Source: Thermoplasmata archaeon (lineage in GTDB: Archaea > Thermoplasmatota > E2 > DHVEG-1 > B18-G2). Taken from it: a stretch of DNA of 15,747 nt. The position numbers and the translations under genes were made by a program. Of this stretch, positions 1 through 8,165 are shown piece after piece; the first letter of the stretch is position 1; the number at the start of each line of letters is the position of its first letter. The DNA lies in NCBI GenBank assembly GCA_021163455.1, contig JAGGWT010000026.1:1-15747 (forward strand). The letters run 5' to 3'. The notes below the pieces were generated by a model. The model had not been told where the DNA came from, ran no database searches, and was given only the letters and a program-made list of their open reading frames with translations.

Positions 1-1
1 A

Positions 2-115
2 AGCCATATGACTCTGTATGGGCTATCACCGGTCTTCTATGAGAGAGGGGTAGACATTAAGAACGAATTTGAGAGATTTACTATAGCATTGCGGGAGGTG
101 CTCCGCAATGCTTAA
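2..115 (+). CDS. 3' end of an unrecognised gene (partial, runs off left edge)
   Basis: An open frame enters from the left edge and ends at TAA 113-115, giving 37 C-terminal residues. It reads through a motif like LYGLSPVFYERG and ends in an amphipathic stretch with FTIALREVLRNA. The composition and codon choice (AGA, ATA, GAG) match the genes that follow, so I take it as a real gene end. The pattern of a short strand followed by a terminal helix is vaguely like the C-terminus of some fold-type I PLP enzymes, but that is too weak for a function call. The last nine sense codons lie within a perfect hairpin (85-112) that ends immediately before the stop codon. Confidence 0.5.
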   Translation, partial: SHMTLYGLSPVFYERGVDIKNEFERFTIALREVLRNA

Positions 116-128
116 GTTGACAGCACCT
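85..128 (+). other. Perfect hairpin with pseudoknot potential at the 3' end of the upstream gene
   Basis: Positions 85-94 (AGCATTGCGG) and 103-112 (CCGCAATGCT) are perfectly complementary over 10 bp around an 8-nt loop. Loop bases 96-102 (AGGTGCT) are perfectly complementary to 122-128 (AGCACCT), 9 nt past the stem. In RNA this permits an H-type pseudoknot spanning the stop codon. It could act as a 3'-end stabiliser or terminator element, or it could be a DNA-level site. The pairing is seen; any function is inference. Confidence 0.45.
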
Positions 129-137
129 ACCAGGTAG
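127..137. promoter_or_regulatory. 11-bp palindrome just upstream of the tRNA/RNAP promoter
   Basis: CTACCAGGTAG has 5-bp arms around a single central A. It ends 9 bp before the TATA box at 147, where an archaeal activator or repressor could bind next to TBP/TFB. Its left arm shares bases with the strand that could pair with the hairpin loop (122-128), so the symmetry may be only part of that RNA element. No regulator is identified. Confidence 0.25.
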
Positions 138-156
138 CATAAAGTATTTATATAAG
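137..156 (+). promoter_or_regulatory. Archaeal BRE/TATA promoter for tRNA-Lys and the RNAP operon
   Basis: TTTATATAAG at 147-156 is a near-ideal archaeal TATA box, preceded by an A-rich BRE-like stretch (GCATAAAGT). A start site about 25 bp downstream would fall near 175-182. That leaves a leader of about 45-50 nt before the tRNA at 227. The leader contains GGGTAT three times (168, 209, 219). No second TATA box is visible between the tRNA and rpoH. Confidence 0.75.
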
Positions 157-226
157 CATTATTATTTGGGTATCCCTGCGTCAGAATAGAGTATGCAACA
201 TGAGAAGGGGGTATGTATGGGTATTC

Positions 227-300
227 GGGCCTGTAGCTCAGCCAGGTAGAGCATCTGGCTTTTAACCAGGTGGTCATGGGTTCGAATCCCATCAGGCCCG
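227..300 (+). tRNA. tRNA-Lys, anticodon UUU
   Basis: The 74-nt cloverleaf is complete. The acceptor stem is GGGCCTG (227-233) with CAGGCCC (293-299). The D arm is GCTC/GAGC (236-239/249-252). The anticodon stem is TCTGG/CCAGG with loop CTTTTAA, putting TTT at 261-263. The T arm is ATGGG/CCCAT around TTCGAAT. The discriminator is G300 and CCA is not encoded. No intron is present, since the anticodon loop is the normal 7 nt. The gene lies between the promoter at 147 and rpoH, only 15-27 nt before the rpoH start. Co-transcription followed by RNase P and tRNase Z cleavage is therefore likely, by inference. Confidence 0.97.
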
Positions 301-327
301 CTCGGGATCGGGAGGATGGTTCCGGAT

Positions 328-624
328 ATGGAAAAGAAAAAATTCAACATCCTCGACCACGAGCTTGTACCAGAACACATAGTCCTATCCAAAGAGGAAG
401 CAGAGGAAGTTCTCAAAAAATTCAACATTAAACCCGAGCAACTGCCAAAGATACTGACAACAGATCCTGTTGTGAAAGCCATAGGGGCAAAGAAGGGAGA
501 TATCATAAAGGTGATAAGAAGGAGTAAAACCGCTCTGAAATCTGTAGTGTACAGACTTGTTGTCGAGGAAAGTGAGATTTCACCAGCAAGAGATGTATCC
601 ATGGAGATATTTGGAGAGGAGTGA
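328..624 (+). CDS. rpoH: DNA-directed RNA polymerase subunit H (Rpb5-like)
   Basis: This is the archaeal counterpart of the C-terminal domain of eukaryotic RPB5, part of the RNAP lower jaw. The protein has 98 residues from ATG 328. The family signature HELVPEH sits near residue 11, followed by the acidic helix EEAEEVLKK, LPKI, DPV and GAKKGDIIKVIRRS. I chose ATG 328 because GGGAGG (310-315) abuts the other ATG at 316, which is too close to act as its Shine-Dalgarno site; that start would add four residues. Two things are odd. The near-invariant SxTAG turn reads SKTAL here, with leucine for glycine. About 19 residues (EESEIS to FGEE) follow the YRLVV strand where most archaeal RpoH proteins stop, so it is longer than the usual 75-85 residues. 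The stop is followed closely by rpoB in the same operon. Confidence 0.93.
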   Translation: MEKKKFNILDHELVPEHIVLSKEEAEEVLKKFNIKPEQLPKILTTDPVVKAIGAKKGDIIKVIRRSKTALKSVVYRLVVEESEISPARDVSMEIFGEE

Positions 625-629
625 GGGGT

Positions 630-3600
630 ATGAGGGAATTAGTTGATGCTTTCTATAGAGAGAGGAGCATTGTCAATCACCAGATTGCATCCTATAATGA
701 TTTTCTGAGAAGGAGATTGCAGAACATAATAAGCACAACAACCGTCGGTGAGGCAGGCGAAGGCGAGGAGACAGAAAGAGGGTTCATCTATCCAGAGATT
801 GAAGGTTTCAAAATAAAACTCGGAAAGATAAGAGTTGGAAGGCCTGAAGTAAAAGAGGCAGATGGCTCAGTGAGAGACCTCTTCCCAATGGAGGCAAGAT
901 TGAGAGACCTTGATTATGAGGCTCCTATCTGGCTGGAATTTATTCCGATAAGAGATGGTATAGAATATGAGCCGGAGATAGTGAGAATAGGTGAACTGCC
1001 AATAATGGTCAAATCCCTCGCATGCAACATCTCGAAAGAGGCGTTTGAAGAGAGAGAAGGGAGAGAACTGACAGATGAGGAATACAGAGAGTTTCTCATA
1101 AAAGCTCAGGAGGACCCGCTCGATCCTGGTGGATATTTCATCAGCAATGGAACAGAGAGGGTGCTTGTAACCGTCGAGGACCTTGCTCCCAACAGGGTGC
1201 TGGTCGAGAAGGATACACAGTATGGAACCGAGATAGAGGTTGCAAAGATTTTTTCCCAGAAGGAAGGTTACAGAGCACTGACTGTTGTGGAAAAGAAGAG
1301 AGATGGTATCCTGATGGTTTCCCTGCCCACAACTTATGGACAGATACCACTCATCGTTCTGCTCAAAGCCCTCGGAATGGAAAACGATGAGGAGATAATG
1401 AATGTCATGGCAATGGAGCCGGAGCTGGAGCCTTATGTGCTGGCAAACATAGAGGAATGTACAAACGAATATGGTATAACCAATCAGGAAGAGGCGATTG
1501 CATTCCTCGGCAAAAAGTTTGCAGGAGGACAGGCCAGAGAGTACAGGATTAAAAGAGTGGAAACGATTCTGGATAAAAATCTCCTGCCCCATCTTGGAGA
1601 TACTCCGGCTGATAGAATCACAAAGGCAGTTTTCATGGCAAGGATGGGTACAAGGGTTCTGGAACTGGCTCTCGGTCTGAGAGAACCCGACGATAAAGAC
1701 CATTACGCAAACAAGAGATTGAAACTCGCTGGAGACCTCATGGAAGACCTTTTCAGAGTTGCATTCACAGCTCTGTGTAAGGATATAAAATACCAGATTG
1801 AAAGGGTCCATGCCAAAGGGAAAGAAATAAGAATAAGTTCATGCGTCAGGTCAGATGTTCTCACACAGAGACTTCATCATGCCATAGCTACCGGAAACTG
1901 GGTCGGAGGGCGCGCTGGAATATCTCAGCTTCTCGATAGAACCAGCAACCTCTCAACCATAAGTCATCTGAGAAGGGTTACATCACCTCTCGCCAGGTCA
2001 CAGCCCCATTTCGAGGCAAGAGACCTTCACTCAACCCAGTGGGGAAGATTATGCCCAAATGAAACTCCAGAAGGACCAAACTGTGGTCTGGTGAAAAATC
2101 TCGCTTTAACTGTTGATATATCTGAAGGATATGATGAAAAAGAAGTTGAGAAGGCTCTGAAAGAGCTGGGTCTGAAGGAAGTTACAAAGGAGACCAGGGG
2201 TTCGAGGGTGTATCTCAATGGTGATCTTATTGGAATACACCCAAATGGAAAAGAACTGGTCAAACTGTTGAGAGACAGAAGGAGAAAGGATCTTCTCCAT
2301 CACGAGGTCAATGTGTGCTACTACGAGGATTCAAACGATGTTGTCATAAACTGTGATAGTGGGAGATTGAGAAGACCTCTTCTTGTTGTGGAGAACGGAA
2401 AACTTCTGCTAACAAAACAGCATCTTGAAGATTTGAAGAGTGGCAAAAAGAAGTGGAGTGACCTCATAAGAGAAGGTATTGTAGAGTATCTAGATGCGGA
2501 AGAGGAGGAAAATGCGTATATTGCTCTCAGTGAGGAAGAGCTCACTCCAGAGCATACTCACATGGAAATTGACCCGATGTGCATACTTGGCGTAAGCGCC
2601 GGTCTGGTGCCGTATGCAGAGCACAATTCTTCTCCAAGAATCACGATGGGAGCAGGTATGGGCAAACAGGCTCTCGGTTTCTTCGCATCAAATTACCGTA
2701 TAAGGTCTGATACCAGGTCTCACCTTCTTCACTACCCGCAGGTTCCACTTGTACAGACCCATATAGCAAGATATGTGAGGCTTCTCGACAGGCCTGCTGG
2801 TCAGAATTTTGTCGTTGCAGTTTTATCATACAAGGGTTACAATATGGAGGACGCTCTCATACTCAACAGAGCAAGCGTTGACAGAGGTCTGGCAAGGAGT
2901 ACATTCTTCAGAACATACAGTGCAGAAGAGAGGAGATATCCAGGTGGTCAGGAGGACAGATTCGAGATACCAAAACCTGGAGAATGCAGAGGTGTCAGAA
3001 GCGAGGAGGAGTACAGGAATCTGGATGAGGATGGTCTCATATATCCAGAGTGTGTGGTGAAGAGTGACGATGTTCTTGTTGGAAAGACATCTCCACCCAG
3101 ATTCATAGAGGAGCCGACAGATTTTCTCACGCCTCAGAAGAGAAGAGAAACCTCCGTCACCGTCCAGCACGGAGAAAAAGGAATAGTTGATAAGGTTATG
3201 CTCTCTGAATCAGTAAGTGGAGCAAGAATGGTCAAAATAAAGGTTAGGGATGAAAGAATTCCTGAGCTCGGAGATAAATTCGCATCAAAGCATGGTCAGA
3301 AGGGTGTTGTTGGATACATAGCACCTCCTGAAGATATGCCTTTCAATGAAGAAGGTATATCTCCTGACCTTATAATCAACCCCCATGCCATTCCGAGCAG
3401 AATGACCGTAGGACATGTTCTGGAAATGATAGGAGGGAAGGTGGCAGCCCTTGAGGGAAGGTTTGTGGATGGCACCCCGTTCAGTGGTGAGCCGGAAGAA
3501 GTTCTGAGAAAGGCACTGATTGCAAATGGATTCAAGCATACTGGAAAGGAGGTGCTTTATGATGGGGAGACCGGAAAGGCATATGAGTGCGATATATTTG

Positions 3601-4004
3601 TCGGCTGCATATATTATCAGAAGTTACATCATATGGTCGCAGGCAAGATGCACGCAAGAAGCAGGGGACCCGTACAGATTCTCACAAAACAGCCAACAGA
3701 GGGTAGGTCGAGAGAGGGAGGCTTAAGATTCGGAGAGATGGAGAGAGATTGTCTGATAGGTCACGGAGCATCTATGGTCATAAAGGATAGATTGCTGGAT
3801 GAATCAGACTTAACGGTAAAATATGTCTGCAACAACTGTGGACACATAGCCATAGTTGACAGACATGGAAAACTGAAATGCCCGGTGTGTGGAGATAAAG
3901 CAGAGATTTATCCTGTGGAGATGAGTTATGCCTTCAAATTACTCCTTGATGAGCTCAAATCCATGTGTATAGCTCCAAGATTGAAACTCGAGTCTCTGGT
4001 GTGA
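630..4004 (+). CDS. rpoB: DNA-directed RNA polymerase subunit B (unsplit)
   Basis: This is the second-largest RNAP subunit, forming one wall of the active-site cleft and the hybrid-binding region. It has 1124 residues in one chain, the full length for an archaeal B subunit that has not been split into B' and B''. Seen in order: the fork/lobe region with SPLARSQPHFEARDLH and CPNETPEGPNCGL mid-protein, the YKGYNMEDAL motif near 734, the GDKFASKHGQKG motif near 881 with its conserved lysines, the KMHARSRGP/QPTEGRSREGG block near 1008-1030, and a C-terminal zinc ribbon (C1067, C1070, C1084, C1087). ATG 630 is preferred over GTG 621 because GAGGAGTG (614-622) sits at good Shine-Dalgarno spacing from it and GTG 621 overlaps the rpoH stop. 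No intein or frameshift is seen. Confidence 0.98.
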   Translation: MRELVDAFYRERSIVNHQIASYNDFLRRRLQNIISTTTVGEAGEGEETERGFIYPEIEGFKIKLGKIRVGRPEVKEADGSVRDLFPMEARLRDLDYEAPIWLEFIPIRDGIEYEPEIVRIGELPIMVKSLACNISKEAFEEREGRELTDEEYREFLIKAQEDPLDPGGYFISNGTERVLVTVEDLAPNRVLVEKDTQYGTEIEVAKIFSQKEGYRALTVVEKKRDGILMVSLPTTYGQIPLIVLLKALGMENDEEIMNVMAMEPELEPYVLANIEECTNEYGITNQEEAIAFLGKKFAGGQAREYRIKRVETILDKNLLPHLGDTPADRITKAVFMARMGTRVLELALGLREPDDKDHYANKRLKLAGDLMEDLFRVAFTALCKDIKYQIERVHAKGKEIRISSCVRSDVLTQRLHHAIATGNWVGGRAGISQLLDRTSNLSTISHLRRVTSPLARSQPHFEARDLHSTQWGRLCPNETPEGPNCGLVKNLALTVDISEGYDEKEVEKALKELGLKEVTKETRGSRVYLNGDLIGIHPNGKELVKLLRDRRRKDLLHHEVNVCYYEDSNDVVINCDSGRLRRPLLVVENGKLLLTKQHLEDLKSGKKKWSDLIREGIVEYLDAEEEENAYIALSEEELTPEHTHMEIDPMCILGVSAGLVPYAEHNSSPRITMGAGMGKQALGFFASNYRIRSDTRSHLLHYPQVPLVQTHIARYVRLLDRPAGQNFVVAVLSYKGYNMEDALILNRASVDRGLARSTFFRTYSAEERRYPGGQEDRFEIPKPGECRGVRSEEEYRNLDEDGLIYPECVVKSDDVLVGKTSPPRFIEEPTDFLTPQKRRETSVTVQHGEKGIVDKVMLSESVSGARMVKIKVRDERIPELGDKFASKHGQKGVVGYIAPPEDMPFNEEGISPDLIINPHAIPSRMTVGHVLEMIGGKVAALEGRFVDGTPFSGEPEEVLRKALIANGFKHTGKEVLYDGETGKAYECDIFVGCIYYQKLHHMVAGKMHARSRGPVQILTKQPTEGRSREGGLRFGEMERDCLIGHGASMVIKDRLLDESDLTVKYVCNNCGHIAIVDRHGKLKCPVCGDKAEIYPVEMSYAFKLLLDELKSMCIAPRLKLESLV

Positions 4005-4010
4005 TGAAGT

Positions 4011-6680
4011 ATGGTGGAAACAGGTGTAACCAAAAAGATAGGAAGGATAGAGTTCGGTGTGCTATCGCCGGCAGAGATAAGAAAGATGAGTGCAACCAAG
4101 GTCATAACAGCGGACACCTATGATGACGATGGTTTCCCTATACCAATGGGGTTGATGGACCCGAGGCTCGGTGTTATAGAGCCAGGTCTCAGGTGTAAGA
4201 CCTGTGGATTGAGAGCTGGAAAAGATGGTTGTCCCGGTCACTTTGGACATATAGACCTTGCGATGCCTGTTATCCATGTCGGTTTCGTTAAGGAGATAAG
4301 AGATTGTCTCAGGGCAACGTGCAGAAACTGTGGGAGAATCCTTCTCCCGGATGAGAGAATAGAATATTACAAAAGATTGAGAGAGGAATACATAAAGGAA
4401 AAGAAGGACACCAGCTACATACTGAAGGCTATCATAAATGAGGTAAAGGATGTCGAGAAATGCCCCAGATGTGGCAGAGAGGTTGGAAAGATAGAGCTGG
4501 ACAAACCGACAACTTTCAGAGAGAACGGTAAAAAACTGACACCTGCAGAGGTAAGGGAATGGCTTGAAAAGATTCCTGACGAAGATCTGCCTTTGCTTGA
4601 TATAGAAAGAAAAGCCGCAAGACCAGAATGGTTTGTTTTAACCGTATTACCTGTTCCACCTGTCACGGTCAGACCATCTGTAACTCTGGAGACAGGAGAG
4701 AGGAGCGAAGATGATTTAACGCACAAACTTGTGGATATCATAAGGATAAACCAGAGATTGCAGGAAAACAGGGACGCCGGCGCCCCGCAACTTATAGTTG
4801 AAGATTTGTGGGAGCTGCTCCAGTACCATGTAACCACATACCTTGATAATCAGACCTCTGGAATACCTCCAGCCAGGCACAGGTCAGGAAGACCTCTTAA
4901 GACCCTTGCTCAGAGGTTGAAAGGTAAGGAAGGTAGATTCAGGAGTAACCTCTCTGGTAAAAGAGTTAATTTCTCCGCAAGAACAGTAATTTCTCCTGAC
5001 CCCAATCTGAGTATAAACGAGGTCGGTGTGCCCATAGACATGGCAAGGGAACTGACGGTTCCAATAAAGGTTACGGAGCATAACATCGAATGGTGCAGAA
5101 TGATGGTGAGGAGGGGTTCAAATCCCACAACTGAGAGAGGAGAATACATACCAGGTGTGAATTATGTCATCAGGGAAAGAGGCGGAATAAAACAGAGGAT
5201 AAAAGTTACTGAAAAGAATAAGAATGATCTGGCAGAGAAGCTCGAGGAAGGAATGATTATAGAAAGGCAGCTGATGGACGGAGACATTGTGCTCTTCAAC
5301 AGACAGCCTTCTCTGCACAGGATGTCAATGATGGGTCATAAGGTGAGGATAGTTCCATTCAAGACATTCAGGTTTAATCTTGCGGTATGCCCGCCATACA
5401 ATGCAGATTTTGATGGAGATGAGATGAACCTCCACGTACTGCAGGGTGAAGAGGCAAGAGCAGAGGCAGAGATTCTGCTCAAGGTTCAGGAGCATATACT
5501 TTCTCCGAGATTCGGAGGACCTATAATAGGTGCCATTCATGATCACATCTCGGGTTGTTTCCTTCTTACATATGGAGATAGAAAGATTTCTCTTGATGAT
5601 GCAACAAGGATTCTCTCCAACGTGCCGGATAAAGAGAAACTGCCCAAGATACATACCGATGAAAATGGTAAGAAATTCGTTTATGGAAAGGATATATTTA
5701 GCACGATTCTCCCCAAGGATTTAACCATATCGTTCCCTGCCAAAATATGTTCCCATCCACCCCTCGATGACCCGAAGGAGTGCCCAACAAAAACCTGTGT
5801 GATAATTGAAAAAGGTGTTCTCAAACAGGGAGTAATAGATGAGAATGCGATAGGTGCATTCAAGGGTATAATCATAGACAGGATTGTCAGACAGAAAGGT
5901 GTTGATGCTGCACGTAAATTCATAGACCAGGTTACGAGATTGGGTATAGCAGCTATAACTACCTTTGGCTTTACCGTAGGTATAGATGAGGAAGATATAC
6001 CTGTAGAGGCACAGAGGAAAATTGAGGAGGGCATAGAAAAAGCCAAAGAAAAGATCAATCAGCTGATAGAAATCTACAAGAGAGGTGAACTTGAGCCCCT
6101 GCCTGGAAGAAGCTTAGAAGAAACTCTCGAGATGGAGATAATGAGGGTCACCGGAAAAGCAAGAGATATGGCTGGAGAGATAGCAAGTAAGTATCTCGGT
6201 CTGAATAACAGCTCCGTTATCATGGCAAGGTCCGGTGCGAGAGGTAGTATGCTCAACTTATCTCAAATGGCGGGATGTGTGGGGCAGCAGGCGGTAAGAG
6301 GAGAAAGGATTCACAGAGGGTACAGAGGAAGAACATTACCTCATTTCAAGGAAGGAGATATTGGAGCCGAGGCAAAAGGGTTTGTTTCATCGAGCTACAA
6401 GAAGGGATTATCACCAACCGAATACTTCTTCCACTCAATGGGAGGTAGAGAAGGTCTTGTCGATACAGCAGTGAGAACATCAAGGTCTGGATACATGCAG
6501 AGAAGATTGATAAATGCTCTGGAAAATCTGAAGGTTGAAGAGGATATCAGTGTAAGAGATACCGATGGAGCAATCATACAGTTCGTTTATGGAGAAGATG
6601 GAATAGACCCAACGAAAAGTGCACGTGGTAAGGCTGTGGATTTTGACAAGATAGTAACTGAGATAAAGGGAGGTAAGTGA
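4011..6680 (+). CDS. rpoA1: DNA-directed RNA polymerase subunit A' (N-terminal part of largest subunit)
   Basis: This is the catalytic part of the archaeal largest subunit, 889 residues, normal for A'. The N-terminal zinc-binding clamp motif is C62, C65, C74 with H77/H80 (CKTCGLRAGKDGCPGHFGH). A second zinc site uses C104/C107 and C151/C154 (CRNC, CPRC). The Mg-chelating active-site motif NADFDGD lies at 464-470, with D466, D468 and D470 binding the catalytic metal. The rudder and lid region includes the RFRSNLSGKRVNFSARTVIS block. The bridge-helix signature GLSPTEYFFHSMGGREGL is near the C-terminus. The chain ends at the usual A'/A'' break, before the trigger loop. It starts 6 nt after the rpoB stop with no strong Shine-Dalgarno site, which suggests translational coupling. 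Confidence 0.98.
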   Translation: MVETGVTKKIGRIEFGVLSPAEIRKMSATKVITADTYDDDGFPIPMGLMDPRLGVIEPGLRCKTCGLRAGKDGCPGHFGHIDLAMPVIHVGFVKEIRDCLRATCRNCGRILLPDERIEYYKRLREEYIKEKKDTSYILKAIINEVKDVEKCPRCGREVGKIELDKPTTFRENGKKLTPAEVREWLEKIPDEDLPLLDIERKAARPEWFVLTVLPVPPVTVRPSVTLETGERSEDDLTHKLVDIIRINQRLQENRDAGAPQLIVEDLWELLQYHVTTYLDNQTSGIPPARHRSGRPLKTLAQRLKGKEGRFRSNLSGKRVNFSARTVISPDPNLSINEVGVPIDMARELTVPIKVTEHNIEWCRMMVRRGSNPTTERGEYIPGVNYVIRERGGIKQRIKVTEKNKNDLAEKLEEGMIIERQLMDGDIVLFNRQPSLHRMSMMGHKVRIVPFKTFRFNLAVCPPYNADFDGDEMNLHVLQGEEARAEAEILLKVQEHILSPRFGGPIIGAIHDHISGCFLLTYGDRKISLDDATRILSNVPDKEKLPKIHTDENGKKFVYGKDIFSTILPKDLTISFPAKICSHPPLDDPKECPTKTCVIIEKGVLKQGVIDENAIGAFKGIIIDRIVRQKGVDAARKFIDQVTRLGIAAITTFGFTVGIDEEDIPVEAQRKIEEGIEKAKEKINQLIEIYKRGELEPLPGRSLEETLEMEIMRVTGKARDMAGEIASKYLGLNNSSVIMARSGARGSMLNLSQMAGCVGQQAVRGERIHRGYRGRTLPHFKEGDIGAEAKGFVSSSYKKGLSPTEYFFHSMGGREGLVDTAVRTSRSGYMQRRLINALENLKVEEDISVRDTDGAIIQFVYGEDGIDPTKSARGKAVDFDKIVTEIKGGK

Positions 6681-6682
6681 AT

Positions 6683-7855
6683 ATGGCAAAGAGTACTCTC
6701 TCAAAAGAAGATGTTCTTAAGAAGATAGCTAAATACGTTAAGAAAAAGAAATATTTCCTCCCACCGGGTGTGCAGGAAGAGATGGCAGAGTGGATTGTCA
6801 AGGAGAAGTTATTTGATAAGATAGAGGAATTTGTAGACAAAACCTTTGAGCAGTATCGCAGGAACATGATAGAACCTGCAGAGGCTTGTGGCATAGTTGC
6901 TGCGCAGAGTATAGGAGAACCTGGTACACAGATGACGATGAGAACCTTCCACTATGCAGGAGTAGCAGAGATAAACGTTACCCTCGGTTTACCAAGGCTT
7001 ATAGAGATAGTGGATGCAAGGTCTACACCATCAACCCCCATGATGACCATCTATCTGGAAGGTGCATACAGGGTTAATGCTGAAATGGCACAGAAAATAG
7101 CAAACAAAATAGAGATGACAAGGCTGCAGGATATAGCTGATCTTCGGCTGGATATAGAGAATATTGTGATATATGTAGATATAGACGAGAAGAGTATAAC
7201 CCGCAGAGATATCAAAAGAGAGGATATCATAGACAAGATTAAGAAGATTAAGAAGGTCAAAGTTGAGGAAGAGGATGGGAGTTTAAAGGTCATTCCCGAA
7301 GAACCCAGTTACAAGGGTCTCCTCATACTTGCTGAGAATCTGAAAAAACTCAAGATAAAAGGTATAGATGGAATAGAGAGGGTCATCATAAGAAATGAGC
7401 CAGGAGAGGGATACGTGATATATACAGAGGGTAGCAATCTGGAAGAGGTTTTGCAGATTGAAGGTGTGGATTCAAGGAGAACGAGAACCAACGATATACA
7501 ATCTGTTGCCAGAGTGCTTGGAATAGAGGCTGCAAGGAATATGATAATAGAAGAGGCTCACAACACCCTAATGGAACAGGGTTTGCACGTTGATATAAGA
7601 CATATCATGCTTGTCGCAGATATAATGACGGTTGATGGCACAGTAAGAGCCATAGGAAGGCACGGTGTCAGTGGAGAGAAGAGTTCTGTACTATCAAGAG
7701 CTGCTTTCGAGATTACGGTGAATCATCTTCTCAGAGCTGCGAGAAAGGGAGAGGTTGACGAACTCAAAGGAGTTGCAGAAAATATTATAGTAGGACAACC
7801 TATAACTGTTGGAACAGGAGCCATTAAATTGGCGATGGGCGGAAGGAGGAAGTGA
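6683..7855 (+). CDS. rpoA2: DNA-directed RNA polymerase subunit A'' (C-terminal part of largest subunit)
   Basis: This subunit completes the largest RNAP subunit and carries the trigger loop, the jaw and part of the clamp. It has 390 residues, typical for A''. The trigger-loop block runs from about residue 67 to 115 and includes AAQSIGEPGTQMTMRTFH and GLPRLIEIVDAR. The C-terminal clamp block has GVSGEKSSVLSRAAFE. I chose ATG 6683 over GTG 6677 because the strong Shine-Dalgarno site GGGAGGT (6668-6674) is 8 nt from the ATG and only 2 nt from the GTG. The gene begins 2 nt after the rpoA1 stop. No intein interrupts the trigger-loop region, a site where archaeal inteins do occur. Confidence 0.97.
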   Translation: MAKSTLSKEDVLKKIAKYVKKKKYFLPPGVQEEMAEWIVKEKLFDKIEEFVDKTFEQYRRNMIEPAEACGIVAAQSIGEPGTQMTMRTFHYAGVAEINVTLGLPRLIEIVDARSTPSTPMMTIYLEGAYRVNAEMAQKIANKIEMTRLQDIADLRLDIENIVIYVDIDEKSITRRDIKREDIIDKIKKIKKVKVEEEDGSLKVIPEEPSYKGLLILAENLKKLKIKGIDGIERVIIRNEPGEGYVIYTEGSNLEEVLQIEGVDSRRTRTNDIQSVARVLGIEAARNMIIEEAHNTLMEQGLHVDIRHIMLVADIMTVDGTVRAIGRHGVSGEKSSVLSRAAFEITVNHLLRAARKGEVDELKGVAENIIVGQPITVGTGAIKLAMGGRRK

Positions 7856-7859
7856 AAGC

Positions 7860-8162
7860 ATGCCAATGGATATAGAAAGAGCCTTCAAATCCCTCATGAA
7901 GGAGGGTAAGGTCATCATAGGGCTGAGGAAGACAAAAAAGGCTTTGATGGAAAGAAAAGCAAAGATGGTCGTGGTGGCAAACAACTGTCCAGAGAAGGAA
8001 GAGGTTGAGAGAATTGCTGCCACAAACAATATACCGGTATACAGATTTCAGCGTAAGGGCGTAGACCTTGGTGCGACCTGTGGTAAACCTTTCTCAATAT
8101 CAGTTTTTGCTGTCATCGATGAAGGAAAAGTAGATTTGCAGAAACTACTCAAAGAGAGTTAG
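7860..8162 (+). CDS. rpl30e: 50S ribosomal protein L30e
   Basis: This 100-residue protein of the L7Ae/L30e/S12e/Gadd45 fold binds 23S rRNA in the large subunit. Seen: an N-terminal helix (MDIERAFKSLMKEGK), the strand IIGLRKTKKAL, the VVVANNCPEKE segment, a central helix with NNIPVYRF, and the signature LGATCGKPFSISVFAVID near the end. ATG 7860 is 4 nt after the rpoA2 stop, with GGAGGAAGTG (7847-7853 and just before) as its Shine-Dalgarno region. ATG 7866 is a possible alternative two codons in. Its place between rpoA2 and nusA is the standard archaeal arrangement. Confidence 0.95.
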   Translation: MPMDIERAFKSLMKEGKVIIGLRKTKKALMERKAKMVVVANNCPEKEEVERIAATNNIPVYRFQRKGVDLGATCGKPFSISVFAVIDEGKVDLQKLLKES

Positions 8163-8165
8163 AAA

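Noticed and set aside
1..115. Assigning the left-edge fragment to a PLP-dependent enzyme
   Set aside because: Only 37 residues are visible and the resemblance is to a generic C-terminal pattern; not enough for a family call.
168..225. Three GGGTAT copies in the tRNA leader as a regulatory repeat
   Set aside because: The copies are only 6 nt long with irregular spacing (41 and 10 nt); too short to support as an element on its own.
162..602. Minus-strand open frame covering the tRNA and rpoH
   Set aside because: It reads antisense through a complete tRNA gene and a conserved subunit gene; its peptide looks like shadow translation.
867..1811. Long open frame on the minus strand opposite rpoB (about 314 codons)
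   Set aside because: It lies wholly opposite a highly conserved gene, its product has the Cys/Phe/Leu/Ser-rich composition of antisense translation, and it has no ribosome binding site or recognisable motif.
6668..6690. Possible frameshift or fusion point joining rpoA1 and rpoA2
   Set aside because: The stop, the strong Shine-Dalgarno site and the new ATG are exactly where archaea normally split the largest subunit; there is no sign of a broken gene.
6880..7030. Possible intein in the A'' trigger-loop region
   Set aside because: The conserved block reads through without interruption and the subunit has its normal length.
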